From assembly GCA_026214975.1 (NCBI GenBank), contig CM047815.1:65417852-65481851 (forward strand): a stretch of DNA of 64,000 nucleotides, given 5' to 3'. The translations under genes and the position numbers were made by a program. Shown here one piece after another: positions 42,918 through 53,950 of this stretch (positions are counted from its first letter, which is position 1; every line of letters begins with the position of its first letter). This DNA is from Gentiana macrophylla. Taxonomy: Eukaryota; Streptophyta; Magnoliopsida; Gentianales; Gentianaceae. The notes beneath the pieces are model-generated. The model was not told the origin of the DNA and searched no databases. It saw only the letters and a program-made list of their open reading frames with translations.

Positions 42918-45128
42918 ATGGCTGACGAGGATAATGCAGCGTCCAATAAGCGGAAGGAGAATCTTATGCGATATAATTCGTCAATTATTTCACCAGATGG
43001 TCAATTTAGCGCGAGCAATATGACCAGTTCATCAATGGGAAGGATGTCCTTAAGCAATGCAATGTGGGACAAGCTGCCTGGCACACAACATTTCGGCTTC
43101 AATGATATGGGTGTTCATCATGGTACAAGTATGCCAAATGTAGTAGGAACAAGACCAATTGATGTTGGTTGGACCCCACCAAATACCATGTTGAAAGGTG
43201 ACATTTTTGCTCAGGATGCTGATGATGGATTTCTCCATCCGAGTTTGGCTCATATTCCTACCGATTCCGGTTTCATTGAGAGGGCAACAAGATACTCGTG
43301 CTTCAGTGGTGGAAATTTCGACGATATAGCGAACCCTCTTAGCATACCTGAATCTGCGTATCTAAACATGGCAGGAAGCTCAAACTGTGTTGGTTTGCTC
43401 GGGGAATGTAAGGGAACCCGACATAAGAATGATAAAGCTAGTGAAAACATGGAAAGGTCTATTGATGAACCAAAGTTATGTGGTAGTGATGCAAGCAATG
43501 ACTCTGATGAAGCTGAGTATAGTAGCCCGGGTGGTCAAGAGGAGTTGAAGATTGCAGATAAAGGCGATTCTTCCAAGGGCGTAGTAGCCTCAAAGAAGAG
43601 GAAAAGGTCCGGTCAGGTAAACGGATTTGCTTACTTTCCTTGGATAAAAAAAAGACCCGTCTACTTGTATGCTGCCTTGCCTTATTGTTTTGTGTACAGG
43701 ATGCTGAAATGGATCAAGGTCGTGTAGTATCAGATAAACTTGTTGAAGATGTGAAGGACCATACTAAACTAAAGCAGAAGGGAAAGCAAATTCCAACTTC
43801 AACTTGTGGAAAGCCTGGTGAAGAGAATGCTAAGAAGTATGGGCCTGGTGCTTCTGATAAAGTTGAATACGTTCATGTTAGGGCACCAAGAGGCCAGGCA
43901 ACAAACAGCCACAGTTTGGCTGAAAGGGTAAGGCATTTTTTTCTCGTGTTTGTATGTGTTGAAGTGTATGTAATAAAAAGATCAGTTTCATGCAATTTGA
44001 GGAGACTGAAAGTTTTCTTTGTAGATAAGGAGGGAAAAGATCAGTGAAAGGATGAAGTTTCTTCAGGATATTGTCCCAGGGTGTAGCAAGGTATAGGTAT
44101 TTTCATCTTTTTTTTTATCGTCTTTTTCATCTTTGTTTGATTTATGTTGAAATTTATTGCATTTTCAGGTCACTGGCAAAGCGGTTATGCTTGATGAAAT
44201 TATCAACTACGTCCAGTCTTTACAACTCCAGATTGAGGTCGATGATTAAGAAACTCTTATCTTGTTTCGAAAATTCTAAAGTTTTTCAAGCTCATGGGGT
44301 GGTTTGACTGATTTCAAACTAATTTCTCTATATAAATATGAAGTCTAACGGTGTTTGATTCAATATATCGTAGAGGGCTACACAATTTATTTTATGTGTA
44401 TTTATTTTGCTTCAGTTCCTTTCAATGAAGCTTGCAACACTAAATCCTCGGGTGGATACCAATGCAGAAAGGCTTGTTCTTACTGAAGACGTGAGTCATA
44501 AACATTTATGATCAAACCTTTTGGATAATCTCTCTGAATTATTGGAATTTACATCATAAATGTAACCTCCCCACAGATCCTACAATGTAGAGGCACTCCA
44601 TCTCCGTTGGCGTTCCCACCAATTATGTCAATGGGGTACCCGACACTACATCAATCACAAGGGATTGTTCAAACCTTAGGCAGTTCCTGGGATGTGCTAC
44701 GAAGATCCATGAATTCATCATTAACAGCCATGGACGGAGGCTACAACAAGGAACATTCATCTCACGTACTACGCTTCATTCGTTCTATATGCTGCTATAT
44801 TTCCTTGTTTTGTTTTTCGCTTCATTCATTCAAATAATTAGCCTGCATTTGTTGCAATTACTAGCCATCTTGACAAAATCATCATCTGCAGGTAAGCACC
44901 ACGTGGGAGGATGAACTGCATAATGTAGTACATATGGGCTCAAGTTCAACAGCTCCTCTTAGCAGCCAAGATATAAGTGGTAATTTATCTTCCCTTTGTT
45001 CTCTCTGTTTCAATACGAGTAGGCACAGATGTCATGCGGCGCAGCTCTTTTTTTGTGTAAAATTCCTATGTAAATGTGCGGATCAGATCAGTTTATGTGT
45101 CGGGGTGTACCAAATTCGGTACTGTTGA
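42918..45128 (+). CDS. bHLH49: bHLH49-like transcription factor (class XII bHLH), 7 coding exons
   Basis: Exons: 42918-43616, 43700-43927, 44025-44090, 44169-44237, 44416-44490, 44577-44765 and 44892-45128; all introns are GT-AG and all joins are in phase 0, giving about 520 aa. The acidic N-terminal half contains DSGFIERATRYSCFSGGNF, conserved in this subgroup. A basic nuclear-type run SKKRKRSGQ follows. The bHLH domain starts GQATNSHSLAERIRREKISE and continues through the helix-loop-helix to VTGKAVMLDEIINYVQSLQ; H, E and R for E-box contact are present. The C-terminal TWEDELHNVVHMG is also family-typical. The protein should act as a nuclear DNA-binding dimer; relatives (CIB/bHLH49/74) control growth and flowering. 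Oddities: R-A-P-R before the basic region where relatives have R-A-R-R; the first ATG used by relatives reads GTG here (42912), so translation likely starts at 42918; the C-terminus after SSQDISGN may read into an unspliced intron. Which paralogue it is remains uncertain. Confidence 0.93.
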
Positions 45129-46306
45129 GGAGTAGGTGACCTTAAAGGTCAGTATGGTGTGTCAAAGCATTCTCTAATATCTATACGTATACGGCGGGGG
45201 TTGGAAGAAGGGTCATTGAATTGAATGATAAAAAAGTTGAATCTTCATTTAAGCAGGGTCCCTGCCACCTGGGCCTATGAAAGCAAAGCCTTGATCTTTT
45301 GTTGGAGCTTTTTGATATACAACCCCTGGATATTTTTTGGAAAAAAGTCAACTTTTTGAAGGTACAATACACACCCTTCACCAATTCATTTATTTGTCAA
45401 TAGAAAACAGTATCCCGGCATTTCTGACATCTTCGATTTTGTTTTGAAGATATTTTGGTTGTTCAAACCGGCCTTCTCATCGGAGTAGCAGTTAGATAAA
45501 ATAATGTACATGTACAGAGATTAGAGAAGCAAATGGGCACCTAAGCAAAGGACTAGGCTTTAATTTTCATAGTAAGTAATAGGGGAGGGCTGCAATATCA
45601 AAACCTTTTGTTGCTTCTGGTTTTGTTGAATATGTGTTTTAAAATGGAGCTGGTTGTACCGTTGTGGAGGAGGGTTATTATTGACACATGGAAATGATAA
45701 AATGCATTAAATGTCGTTTTTATAAAATCGTACAACATTTCTTATGACAAAATCGCAAGTTTCTTGATAATTGTGTGTGTGCGCGTGTAATAAGGCTAAA
45801 TACCGAAATTTGTTAGTGAATGAAACACAAAGGGTAGTACTTTCTCTTTTGCCATTTGACATATAGTGTGGAGAGTCTAAAGACACCTAGGAGTATGTAA
45901 AACCAGAAAAGGAACATACAGTGAATAGAAAATCAGAACTCAAACCATCATAACAAGGACAACAAGGTGGTTCTTTTTGCAAAGGAATTTAACATGTAGT
46001 TTTAACTGTCATCTTCTTAATCTGATGGTAGTAAAGCAGCTCGGATATATATATGATGTTTGATGCACCGTGCCAATATGTTTCTGATGATCCTTAATCG
46101 ATCTTTTGAACAAAACATGGTTCATGCCATTATCACCTGAAAAAGAACCTTATTATAGGGGGGTCCCCGAAAACCTTTGTTCTTGTCCCAATTGTGCTAC
46201 TTTTCTGGTATAAAGTACTGGATTCATGCATGCCCATGTTCCTTCTTTACAAGTAACAGAGTTTAGGAAATGCCTTAGTGATGTAAAGCCCAATTCAGTC
46301 TTTTCT
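45129..46306. other. Intergenic region between convergent genes
   Basis: Holds the 3' UTRs of both genes. No TE domain or RNA gene is seen. A GTGTGTGTGCGCGTGT run lies near 45772. Confidence 0.6.
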
Positions 46307-48028
46307 TCAATTTTTCATTACCTGGAGTCTGCTACAGATTTCAACAACTTCAGAAAGAGGTGCCCAATCTCCAAAGTTTCTTTCTACAAACTGATAAGCA
46401 ATCCCACTCTTTCCTTTGCCAACTATGAAAAGTCCACCTTTTACCTCACATTCTCCATTGGAATTTCTTCCTGTTCCCATAGTCTTTGCTATACTGTAAT
46501 TAGCAATAGCTCTAGGACTTAACAGCAACCCTGATTTTAATCTCTCTTTGAGAAGCTTTCCTCCACCTAATGCTTTGAAAAACTTCATATCTTTATCATG
46601 CAAAACAACACCGCCCCAGTAACGAGGCCAAAAATCTTTTACCTGTTACCAATAATTGGTTAGGCTTAGGCAGGCAGCCATTGAAGTAGAATCACCTTCA
46701 CCACAAAATAAAATAAACAATAAAAAGGTGGAAATTTACCTCTTCTTCTATGTACTCATGAATAACTGCTAGTAACTGAACACCAAGGGCATCAAACAAA
46801 GGTTTTCTTGAATACAGATGATGGGCTTGGCTTTGAACATGATGCACCTGTTTTATCACTGCAAGGTCAGTTTCTGGCAATCCTAATGCAAAGGAAATCT
46901 TAATAGTATTTAGGTAGCGGGCATTACCCAGGATAACGAATGCAGAGGATAACAGCTGGTTTATCGCGCCATAGTTCTGAAGCCTTCATAGGAGGTGTTT
47001 TTGTTTTCACCAATGGCTGAGATCCAACTTGATAAGGCAAAGTTAGTTTTTGAACTGAAATTTTCTCGATAGCCGACAATGGAGCAACATTCTCAATGGC
47101 CGCCATAGGTTTCATCATGCAACCGCACCCTCTAGGCTGAACAGGCATTGAAGCTACAATTCCCTTGAAAATATGCCCATCTTTGAGCTTTAGTTCAGAT
47201 ATGGATTGTTCAATGGATCTATTAGAAGAAGCTGAACTAGATCTTCTAGCAGATATTGTCATACTCGGCATCTTATTGTACCTAACAGATAAAAGATCTC
47301 TGCTGTAAACAGTATTACTTCTTGAAGCTACATAATTTTGCCTCCTTGTTTGGAAATTGTTTGCAGTTGCCACGGGATCTATTGGACACGAATGTGTTCT
47401 ATTCGTGAATCGAGCAAAATGGCCTCTTTTCATTCCGAAATTCGTTGAAATATCTGCAATGCCCATGTTTAGAAGATGAGGAAGAGATTTCTTGGACCCC
47501 TCAAGCTTGTCTGCATATTCCATTAGTTCATGATCATGCAGGTATGACCTGATCTCTAGTGCATCCTACAGAATCCAGAAACATTTTTCACTTACTACTA
47601 ACAGTTTAAAATGGGCACCACACTTCGCAAAAACTTCGACTTTACAGAGGTCGAATTTGCTTTCAAACCTCTCCAGTCGAGATTTTATCATAAATTCGAC
47701 TCTGGAGAGGCAGACTTCACTGTGGTACCCAGAGCTCAAACGGAATTTCAGAAAAACCACATGATGACAATGTACTAACCTTCTGATCCTGAGTCATGTT
47801 AAGGGCATTCATATCATCTGAATTCATAAGCTTCAAAGTAGGTACATCATCCCACCCATCTTCTATTAGCTTTGGTAGTAGTGATTTCAAACATCCATTC
47901 CCAATAAATTCCTCTACTGAAATAGAAGCCATTTGCTTTAATAATCTTTTCTGATGGGCTTGAACATCCAAATTCACAAAAAAAGGAAACAAAGATGATG
48001 AAAGCGAAAGAAAGTTCCACACGCTCAT
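46307..48028 (-). CDS. SAM domain - PRXL2/FAM213-type AhpC/TSA domain protein, frame interrupted in exon 3
   Basis: Exons (minus): 47780-48028, 46928-47565, 46740-46847 and 46307-46642, with GT-AG introns. The N-terminal SAM domain reads NGCLKSLLPKLIEDGWDDVP, TLKLMNSDDMNALNMTQ, then YLHDHELMEYADKLEGSKKS and ADISTNFGMKRGHFARFTNR. A basic linker follows, then ASELWRDKPAVILCIRYPG, the start of the PRXL2 thioredoxin-like fold. Exons 3-4 read KPLFDALGVQLLAVIHEYIE, VKDFWPRYWGGVVLHDKDMK, GLFIVGKGKSGIAYQFVERN and FGDWAPLSEVVEIC. In exon 3 the CxxC region reads C-I-M-F in the incoming frame, and the remaining exon is one base out of frame, so one base appears missing between 46825 and 46845. The role would be a peroxiredoxin-like redox protein tethered by SAM interactions; substrate and location are unknown. 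The last codons (VMKN) may be unspliced intron after CSRLQ. It is either a pseudogene or a consensus error. Confidence 0.85.
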
Positions 48029-48383
48029 GAAATCTGGATAAAAAATTGCATTTTGTTCTTTTATTTATAATTGACCTGGATTTTACCTTCTTTAGCCATT
48101 CATCAAAATTGATTCTTGTCTTTTGGGATGATTTTTAAATTTATTCACGAACATTGCTGCCGATATTTCGACAAGCATCAAATGGAGATCACTTTTCCTG
48201 CAGGCCATTGACTGCATGAGATTTGCTCGAAAGATGTAGGCTAGTATGTTGTTTTTCTTGACATAAAATAAATACTACTAGGTCTCTTTCAAAATATTCC
48301 TTCCCTCTGAAAACATAAGTTATTTTAATTGTTTTCAAATCAAAAAGCTTAATAAAGTAGTTGAATGCCATAAAGCTTATTAA
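48029..48383 (-). promoter_or_regulatory. Upstream region of the SAM-PRXL2 gene
   Basis: AT-rich, without a gene. It is only about 355 bp before the TRIM at 48384, so that element may lie in or near the promoter. No clear TATA position can be chosen. Confidence 0.4.
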
Positions 48384-48925
48384 AGTAAAGTTACATTCAC
48401 TTTCATATAAGTATGAGACATAAATGTCTTGTCAACTCAAGTTAATTTTTTTAGACCAGCGAGGGCGGCGGTCTAAGCGATTGACCGACTATTTATGACT
48501 CATTTAAGCTACTCTGCCCGGGTGCAGGGCGTTGAAATGGTATTCAGAGCCAGTTATCATAACTAACTAAGTCACATCGTGAGAGGCGGTGGGCACCACT
48601 CTGAATCCTATGGTAGAGGCATTTAACCCATGACCACCCATTTGGAATAAGGGGAGAATGTAAAATCTCAAATCGATAAAGTAAAGTCATCTTTCACCCC
48701 ATATAAGTGGCGAGGTCGCTAGTCCCTTATAAGGGGAATGTAAAATCTCAAATCGGTAAAAGTAAAGTTACTGCTTCCTCCATATAAGTGTGAGACATAA
48801 ATGTCTTGTCAAACTCGAGTTAGCCCTTTTAGACTAGCGAGGGACAATGGCTTAAACAATGATTGGCCAGACCATTTATGACTCATTTTAACACCGCTGC
48901 GTCCGAGTGCCTGGATGCGTTAACG
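48384..48925 (+). mobile_element. Second TRIM of the same family as 39012-39526
   Basis: The first terminal repeat (48384-48535, truncated at its start) and the second (48659-48925) share GAGACATAAATGTCTTGTCAA, TTTAGAC(C/T)AGCGAGGG and TTATGACTCATTT with the 39-kb element. A tRNA-Met-like site TGGTATTCAGAGCC lies at 48538-48551. A polypurine tract GGAATAAGGGGAGAA precedes 48659. The start of the second repeat is itself duplicated (AATGTAAAATCTCAAATCG at 48657 and 48738). Confidence 0.82.
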
Positions 48926-49617
48926 TTAGTGATATGGATCCATTTGGAGTTACACTTTTGCAGCATGTGTGCTTTGTGTATTAGGGAGGAGTAAAATGAG
49001 AATTTCAATCCAAAACTAAAAAAGAAAAAATATATGACAAATGGTTCTGCTGTGAACAAAGCAGACGATCCCGAGCCGATTTGATTGCTTTAATTTTAAT
49101 AGAGAACGAATATAGGTTGAAATTTATTTTGTTTTCATTGAGTTTTGTGTCAAATAAAATGGACCCAAGTACTGTTTTTTTTTTTTTTTTTGAGTTCAAA
49201 ACAAGTATCACAAAAACCTTCACTTGAGGGATCCATAATCTTTATATAAATAAATAACCTGAAACAATGTCATAATTGTAAACAAATAGCCTCTCCGTTT
49301 TTATGTATATGTCGCAGAGAGAAGAATCACATAGATTAAGAAAGTAATTAATATGTGTATTGAAAATGTATTTTTTTATTAGAGATGTAAATGTTTTGTT
49401 GGTAAATGTGTTTTTAGTATTGGAATTGTGTTTTTATTGGAGATGTAAATATTTTGTTGGTAAAGGAGGAAAAATAATAAATCTTTGCCAGATTGGAAAT
49501 GTAACCGTGACAAATAAATAAAAAAATGGCCAAAATGAATGCGATGAGATAAAAAAGCGGAGGAGTATTAAATTAGAATTTAAAACAAAAGTCGAAATAA
49601 AAATTGATCGACTTTCT

Positions 49618-49658
<41 letters not shown>

Positions 49659-50020
49659 GACCCCTCAAAAAAAAATTAAAAAATTGATTGACATATTCAA
49701 AAGATAATACAGTAATAATAATTGTCTAAGCAGCGTTCCTTACGCGTATATATCCGTAAGGATGACCGTCCTTTATACGGCATTGCATGTTTATTTCATG
49801 AGCTGGTACCTATGAAGACACGAGGCCAGATTACTTTAACTGCTGCATTACTACACGCGACTTTTAGCGGCGGCATTACATCTTCTTTCGTGAATTTGAG
49901 GAACGACACGCCGCGACAAACCGCTTTTAATATATATATATATATATGTATATTAATATATATATTATTAAAAAAACAGAAGCGTAGGTTGATCTGCCAA
50001 TTCGCGGGACGGATTGCATT
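48926..50020. other. AT-rich stretch with poly-A and (TA)n tracts; no gene
   Basis: A T-run lies at about 49175-49191 and an A-run of about 32 at 49620-49651. A TTTTTATTGGAGATGTAAAT-type direct repeat occurs near 49375 and 49432. (TA)n lies at 49930-49960. The frame starting 49722 (ARGQITLTAALLHATF) has no recognised family. Confidence 0.6.
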
Positions 50021-50345
50021 CGCTTGCGTGTCCTTTCGTGTCCCGCGCGTGTCCCGCCGTGTCCTTCGTATCCCCGCCGTGTCCCTTTGCGTGTCCCGCC
50101 GTGTCCCTAACGTGTCCCGCCGTGTCCCGCCGCCAGTCTCCAACGTGTCCCGCCGTGTCCCGACGTGTCCTCAACGTGTCGGGCGTGTCCCGCCGTGTCC
50201 TCGCTGCGTGTCGGGCGTGTCCCCGTGTGTCCCCAGCGTGTCGGGCCGTGTCGAATTCAAAATTTGAATTTAACATTATTTTAATCGAGCGACACGCGCT
50301 TCCGACACGTGTCGGGAGGACGTGTCGGCGCTTGTCGGTGAAAAT
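50020..50345. repeat. CGTGTCCCGC minisatellite
   Basis: About 20-25 imperfect copies of CGTGTCC(CGC), with CGTGTCGGG variants to the right. The block ends near CACGTGTCGG and CGTGTCGGCGCTTGTCGG. It lies between (TA)n runs at 49930-49960 and 50455-50475. Open frames across it arise from the repeat and are not genes. The GC content is far above the surroundings. Confidence 0.9.
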
Positions 50346-50535
50346 GTGTTTGACACAGCCGCATGACGGCGACCAATTGAAGTGTCGGTCTTGTAAAAAT
50401 TTGATACTACCAACAAAAACAAAAAATAAAAAAAAAATAAATAAATAAAAATAATATATATATATATATATATATACACTAGTCATAAACCCGCATTGCG
50501 AGAGACGTATATTAATATACGATTACTGCAGACGA

Positions 50536-50690
50536 TGGCGGATGTAAGTGTATCATAGAAGTCCATGGACCCTCGCGAACGATAAAACTCTACATTTTAC
50601 TTATAGAAAAATATTTGACACCAGTAAAAATATTTACTGGACCCCTAAAAAAATTATGGACCTCTCCTAAAAACATTTATGGATCCGCCA
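50536..50690. mobile_element. 155-bp MITE-like repeat with TGGCGGAT ends
   Basis: The ends TGGCGGAT (50536-50543) and ATCCGCCA (50683-50690) are perfect 8-bp inverted repeats. Internal GTCCATGGACCC and ACATTTTACTTATAGAAAAATA resemble the repeat at 16811-16895. Bases 50691-51000 hold no gene. Confidence 0.6.
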
Positions 50691-51009
50691 ACGCTTTCAG
50701 ATAGAGTAAAAACATACAACATAACATGTCCCAAAACTTATACGATGCCAATAATTGTGGTTATATTATCGCTTTTAGCGTTGCATTTATAACGATATTT
50801 CAATAAAAGAAATTTTTTGAAGGATGAAAATAAGATTTTATTGACATATTTATTCTGTGAGAATTGAAATGAATAGAATATGCGAGTTTGGAATGAAACA
50901 AATTATATAAAAGATGACACATTGAGTGATTGATAAAGCAATGTGGTGAATTAAGGTTAGGCTTGAGTAGGGTATGATATGGTTCATAAGGTAAAATATA
51001 AAGCTAAGG

Positions 51010-51745
51010 GGTGGAGTAGCCTACGTCCATACCTCATTCATTGCACCATACCTCTCTTCCCACCCCGCCTACCCACTGATATCATACCCTACCCACCACC
51101 CTATCCTACCCTATCCGATATCACCATATCTTACCATCGCCATCCTACCTACCTTACTCATTACCTACTCTACTCCACTTTCATCCACCCCAACCCTACC
51201 CAACCCTACCCAACCCATCATACCACTCTTCTTACCCACCACCCCACCCTTCACTACCCTACCCAACCCACCACCCCCACCGCACTCCTACCCACCACCC
51301 AACCCTACCCTACCATATTCACCATTCAACTCTACCATATTTTACCCACCACACCACCATACCTTACCTTACCCACTACCCCAACCTATCCTACCTTACT
51401 CTACCCTACCCAACCCTACCCTACCCTACCCTACCCTACCCTACCCACCATCCTACCTTACCCTATCACCCTACCTTACCTTACCTACTACATCAACCTA
51501 CCTTACCCTACTCTACCCTACCTTACCCTACCTACCTTACCTTACCCTCCACTTCACCCTACCATACCTTACCCACCACCCTTTACCCTACCCAACCCAC
51601 CACCACCACCCCTACCCTACCAACCCTACCAACCACCCTACCTTACCTTACCCACCACCCTAACGTACCCTACCCACCACCCCATCATACCGTACCTTAC
51701 CCTCTTATTCAAATACGCTTCCTACCTACCTTACCCACCACAACA
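51010..51745. repeat. C-rich CCCTACC/CCTTACC/CCCACC array, almost without G
   Basis: About 700 bp made of short pyrimidine-rich words. At about 51412-51446 there are seven CCCTA units in a row, so the minus strand reads (GGGTA)n, a strong G-quadruplex motif. The long plus-strand frame (50979-51749, Pro/Tyr/Thr-rich) is a by-product of the repeat. Telomere repeats in plants are CCCTAAA, so this is not an interstitial telomere. Confidence 0.92.
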
Positions 51746-51759
51746 TTAAATGATGTGAT

Positions 51760-52690
51760 TAATTCGTAAGGATGACCTACTCTAAGAATATCTTATATTA
51801 ATTGGCATATTTGATTTAGTTATTTCTCAAAATATAATTTAAATTTTCGAATATTCTGTATTAATGGAGGACTTTAATTTGTACGGAATTATTTTTTCTA
51901 ACATATATGTAAATTTATTATGTTCTATATAATTAGTTTTAAATAGTTTAGAAGATTATTTTCTTTTGGCATATTTGAAATTGTTTTTTAAAATGTATTT
52001 TAATGTAAGAATATTAAATATTTCACATTGAATGACATATTTATTTAATCTAAAAACATCCGCATTACACCACAAACATTTGAATTAATATTAGTTATGT
52101 TTCAAAATGTAATATAATAAGGCATCTAATTTGTATGGATGACATTAATGTAAGAATATTTCATATTAATCGGTAAATCTGAACATAGCTATTTTTAAAA
52201 ACGTAATTTAACATAAGAATAATTGACATTAATTGTGGTGGCTAATTTATAGGGGATGTAATTAATGCAAAAATATTTCGCATTAAATTTCATTTTGGAG
52301 ATTAAATATTTTTAAAATATAATTTAATGTTACAATATTTTGCATTAATTGTTGAATTGATTTTATTATTTTTTAAATATTATAATTTAATGCAAAAATA
52401 TTTCGCATTAAATGACATATTTGAGTTTAGATATTTTTCAAAATATAATTTATGTTATAATATTTTGCATTAATTGGTAAAATTAAATTAATCATTTTTT
52501 AAATATTATACTTTCAAGTATTTTTATTGATTGTTAAAATTGAATTTGTCATTTTTTAATATTATAATATAATTTAATGCAAAAATATTTTGTATTAAAT
52601 GCCATATTTAAATTTAGTTATTTTTCATCATTTAATTTATACAATAATATTTGACATTAATTGAGGTGGGTAATTTATAGGGATGTAGGA
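51760..52690. repeat. AT-rich degenerate tandem array
   Basis: The word TTAATGYRARAATATTTYRCATTAA, partly self-complementary, recurs about eight times between 51790 and 52660, with ATAATTTAA and TTAGTTATTTTTCAAAATRT between copies. Spacing varies (about 60-145). It looks like a decayed satellite. No coding is seen. Confidence 0.75.
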
Positions 52691-53040
52691 AATCATTATT
52701 GCGCTTTATGGGTAGCTTAAATGTTATCATGATTGTGTATTACATAAAGGAAGACAACAATTTTAGATTAGAGAGAACAAACAAACTTAAAAATAAATAT
52801 AAAAAAAAAGAAATGAAGACAACAATTTTTTTTCACGCCAATTATATATATAATTCATGGATATAAAATCATTTAAATTAATTAAACAAAGCTAAGAAGA
52901 TGTGAAAATTACGCACCTTCAACCGTGGCAAAATATTGTTTTCTTGATTATCGTTTCCTTGATTTTATTCAACACTGATTTTATCAAATTTCTCGAACCC
53001 TTCACGTTCATCTACCACCAACTGCCCAAAATACCAGAAG
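52691..53040. other. No recognised gene
   Basis: AT-rich intergenic DNA. A minus frame near 52920-53040 (complement of TTCTCGAACCCTTCACG) has no family. Confidence 0.4.
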
Positions 53041-53705
53041 CCGTGTAAAATTGACAATAAAAATCATTGTTATAAAAAACAGAAAATAAATTAAAATCAT
53101 TGATTATTAAATTAAAAACCGTAAATAAAAATATAAAAATGAAAATCATGAAAATGTTTGGTTAATTATTGATTTTAAAATACAAAAACCAAATATCTAT
53201 TAAATTTTTTGATTGATTATTAATTAAATCATTGAAAACTTATAATACATAAAACCAAAAATGGAAAATGACACTCAATGAAAAATACAAAAAATAAAAT
53301 TAGTTAAAAATAGAAAAAAAATAAATCATGAAAATCTTTGACTGAGTAATGATTATTAAATTAAAATAGTAAAAAAAACATAAAACCCAAAAAACTAAAA
53401 ACTAATAATACATAAAACCGAAAATGAAAAACGAAAAGAAAGAATAATTGAAAATTACAAATAATATATTAAAAATAAATGTTTCAAAGTGGACATCAAA
53501 TCATTTAGATTAAATTCTTGTATTGAGTAATGATTATTAAATTAAAAACAATAAATAAAACATAAAAATCATCATATTAAAAACTAATAATACATAAAAC
53601 CAAAAATGAAAAATGAAAAGAAAAAATAACTGAAAATTACAACAAAAAAAAAAATATAATCAATTAAAAATAAATGAATCAAAGTGGACATCAAATCATT
53701 TAGAT
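53041..53705. repeat. A-rich tandem repeats (~180-bp unit)
   Basis: The blocks GAGTAATGATTATTAAATTA, AAACTAATAATACATAAAAC, GAAAATTACAA and CAAAGTGGACATCAAATCATT repeat in order at about 53340-53515 and 53525-53705. Partial older copies lie upstream from 53095. Confidence 0.8.
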
Positions 53706-53710
53706 TAATT

Positions 53711-53950
53711 AAATCATAAAGAATTCAATTCAACGTAGAGAATAAAAACGATGATCGTGGAACCAAAAATCCAAAATTAAATTGGAAGGAAATCATAAAG
53801 AATTCAATTCAGCATAGAGAAGAAAAACGATGACCGTGGAACCAAAAATCCAAAATCAAAATGCGAAGGAAATCATAAAGTGTTCAATTCAACGTAGAGA
53901 ATAAAAACGATGAACGTGGAACGAAAAATCCAAAATTAAAATGCGAAGGA
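53711..53950. repeat. Three 80-bp tandem repeats
   Basis: Units start at 53711, 53790 and 53870 with AAATCATAAAG and contain TTCAATTCA(A/G)C, ACGATGA(T/C/A)CGTGGAAC and CCAAAAT(T/C)AAA. A fourth start at 53950 (AAATCATACC) breaks off. 53951-54360 shows no gene. Confidence 0.92.

Noticed and set aside
43640..44047. Plus frame MDKKKTRLLVCC... as an independent gene
   Set aside because: It reads through introns of the bHLH gene; the spliced model explains the conserved part.
49722..50486. Long overlapping frames on both strands through the CGTGTCCC block
   Set aside because: The repeat unit lacks stop codons in several frames; the peptides are repeat artefacts.
51412..51446. CCCTA run as an interstitial telomere
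   Set aside because: The plant telomere repeat is CCCTAAA. This is CCCTA inside a longer degenerate C-rich array.
50979..51749. 256-codon open frame rich in Pro, Tyr and Thr
   Set aside because: It is entirely explained by the CCCTACC-type repeat; stops are rare because the array lacks G. No domain, signal or intron structure.
53711..53950. Regular ~80-bp repeats as a CRISPR-like array
   Set aside because: The units are continuous tandem repeats without spacers, in plant nuclear DNA.
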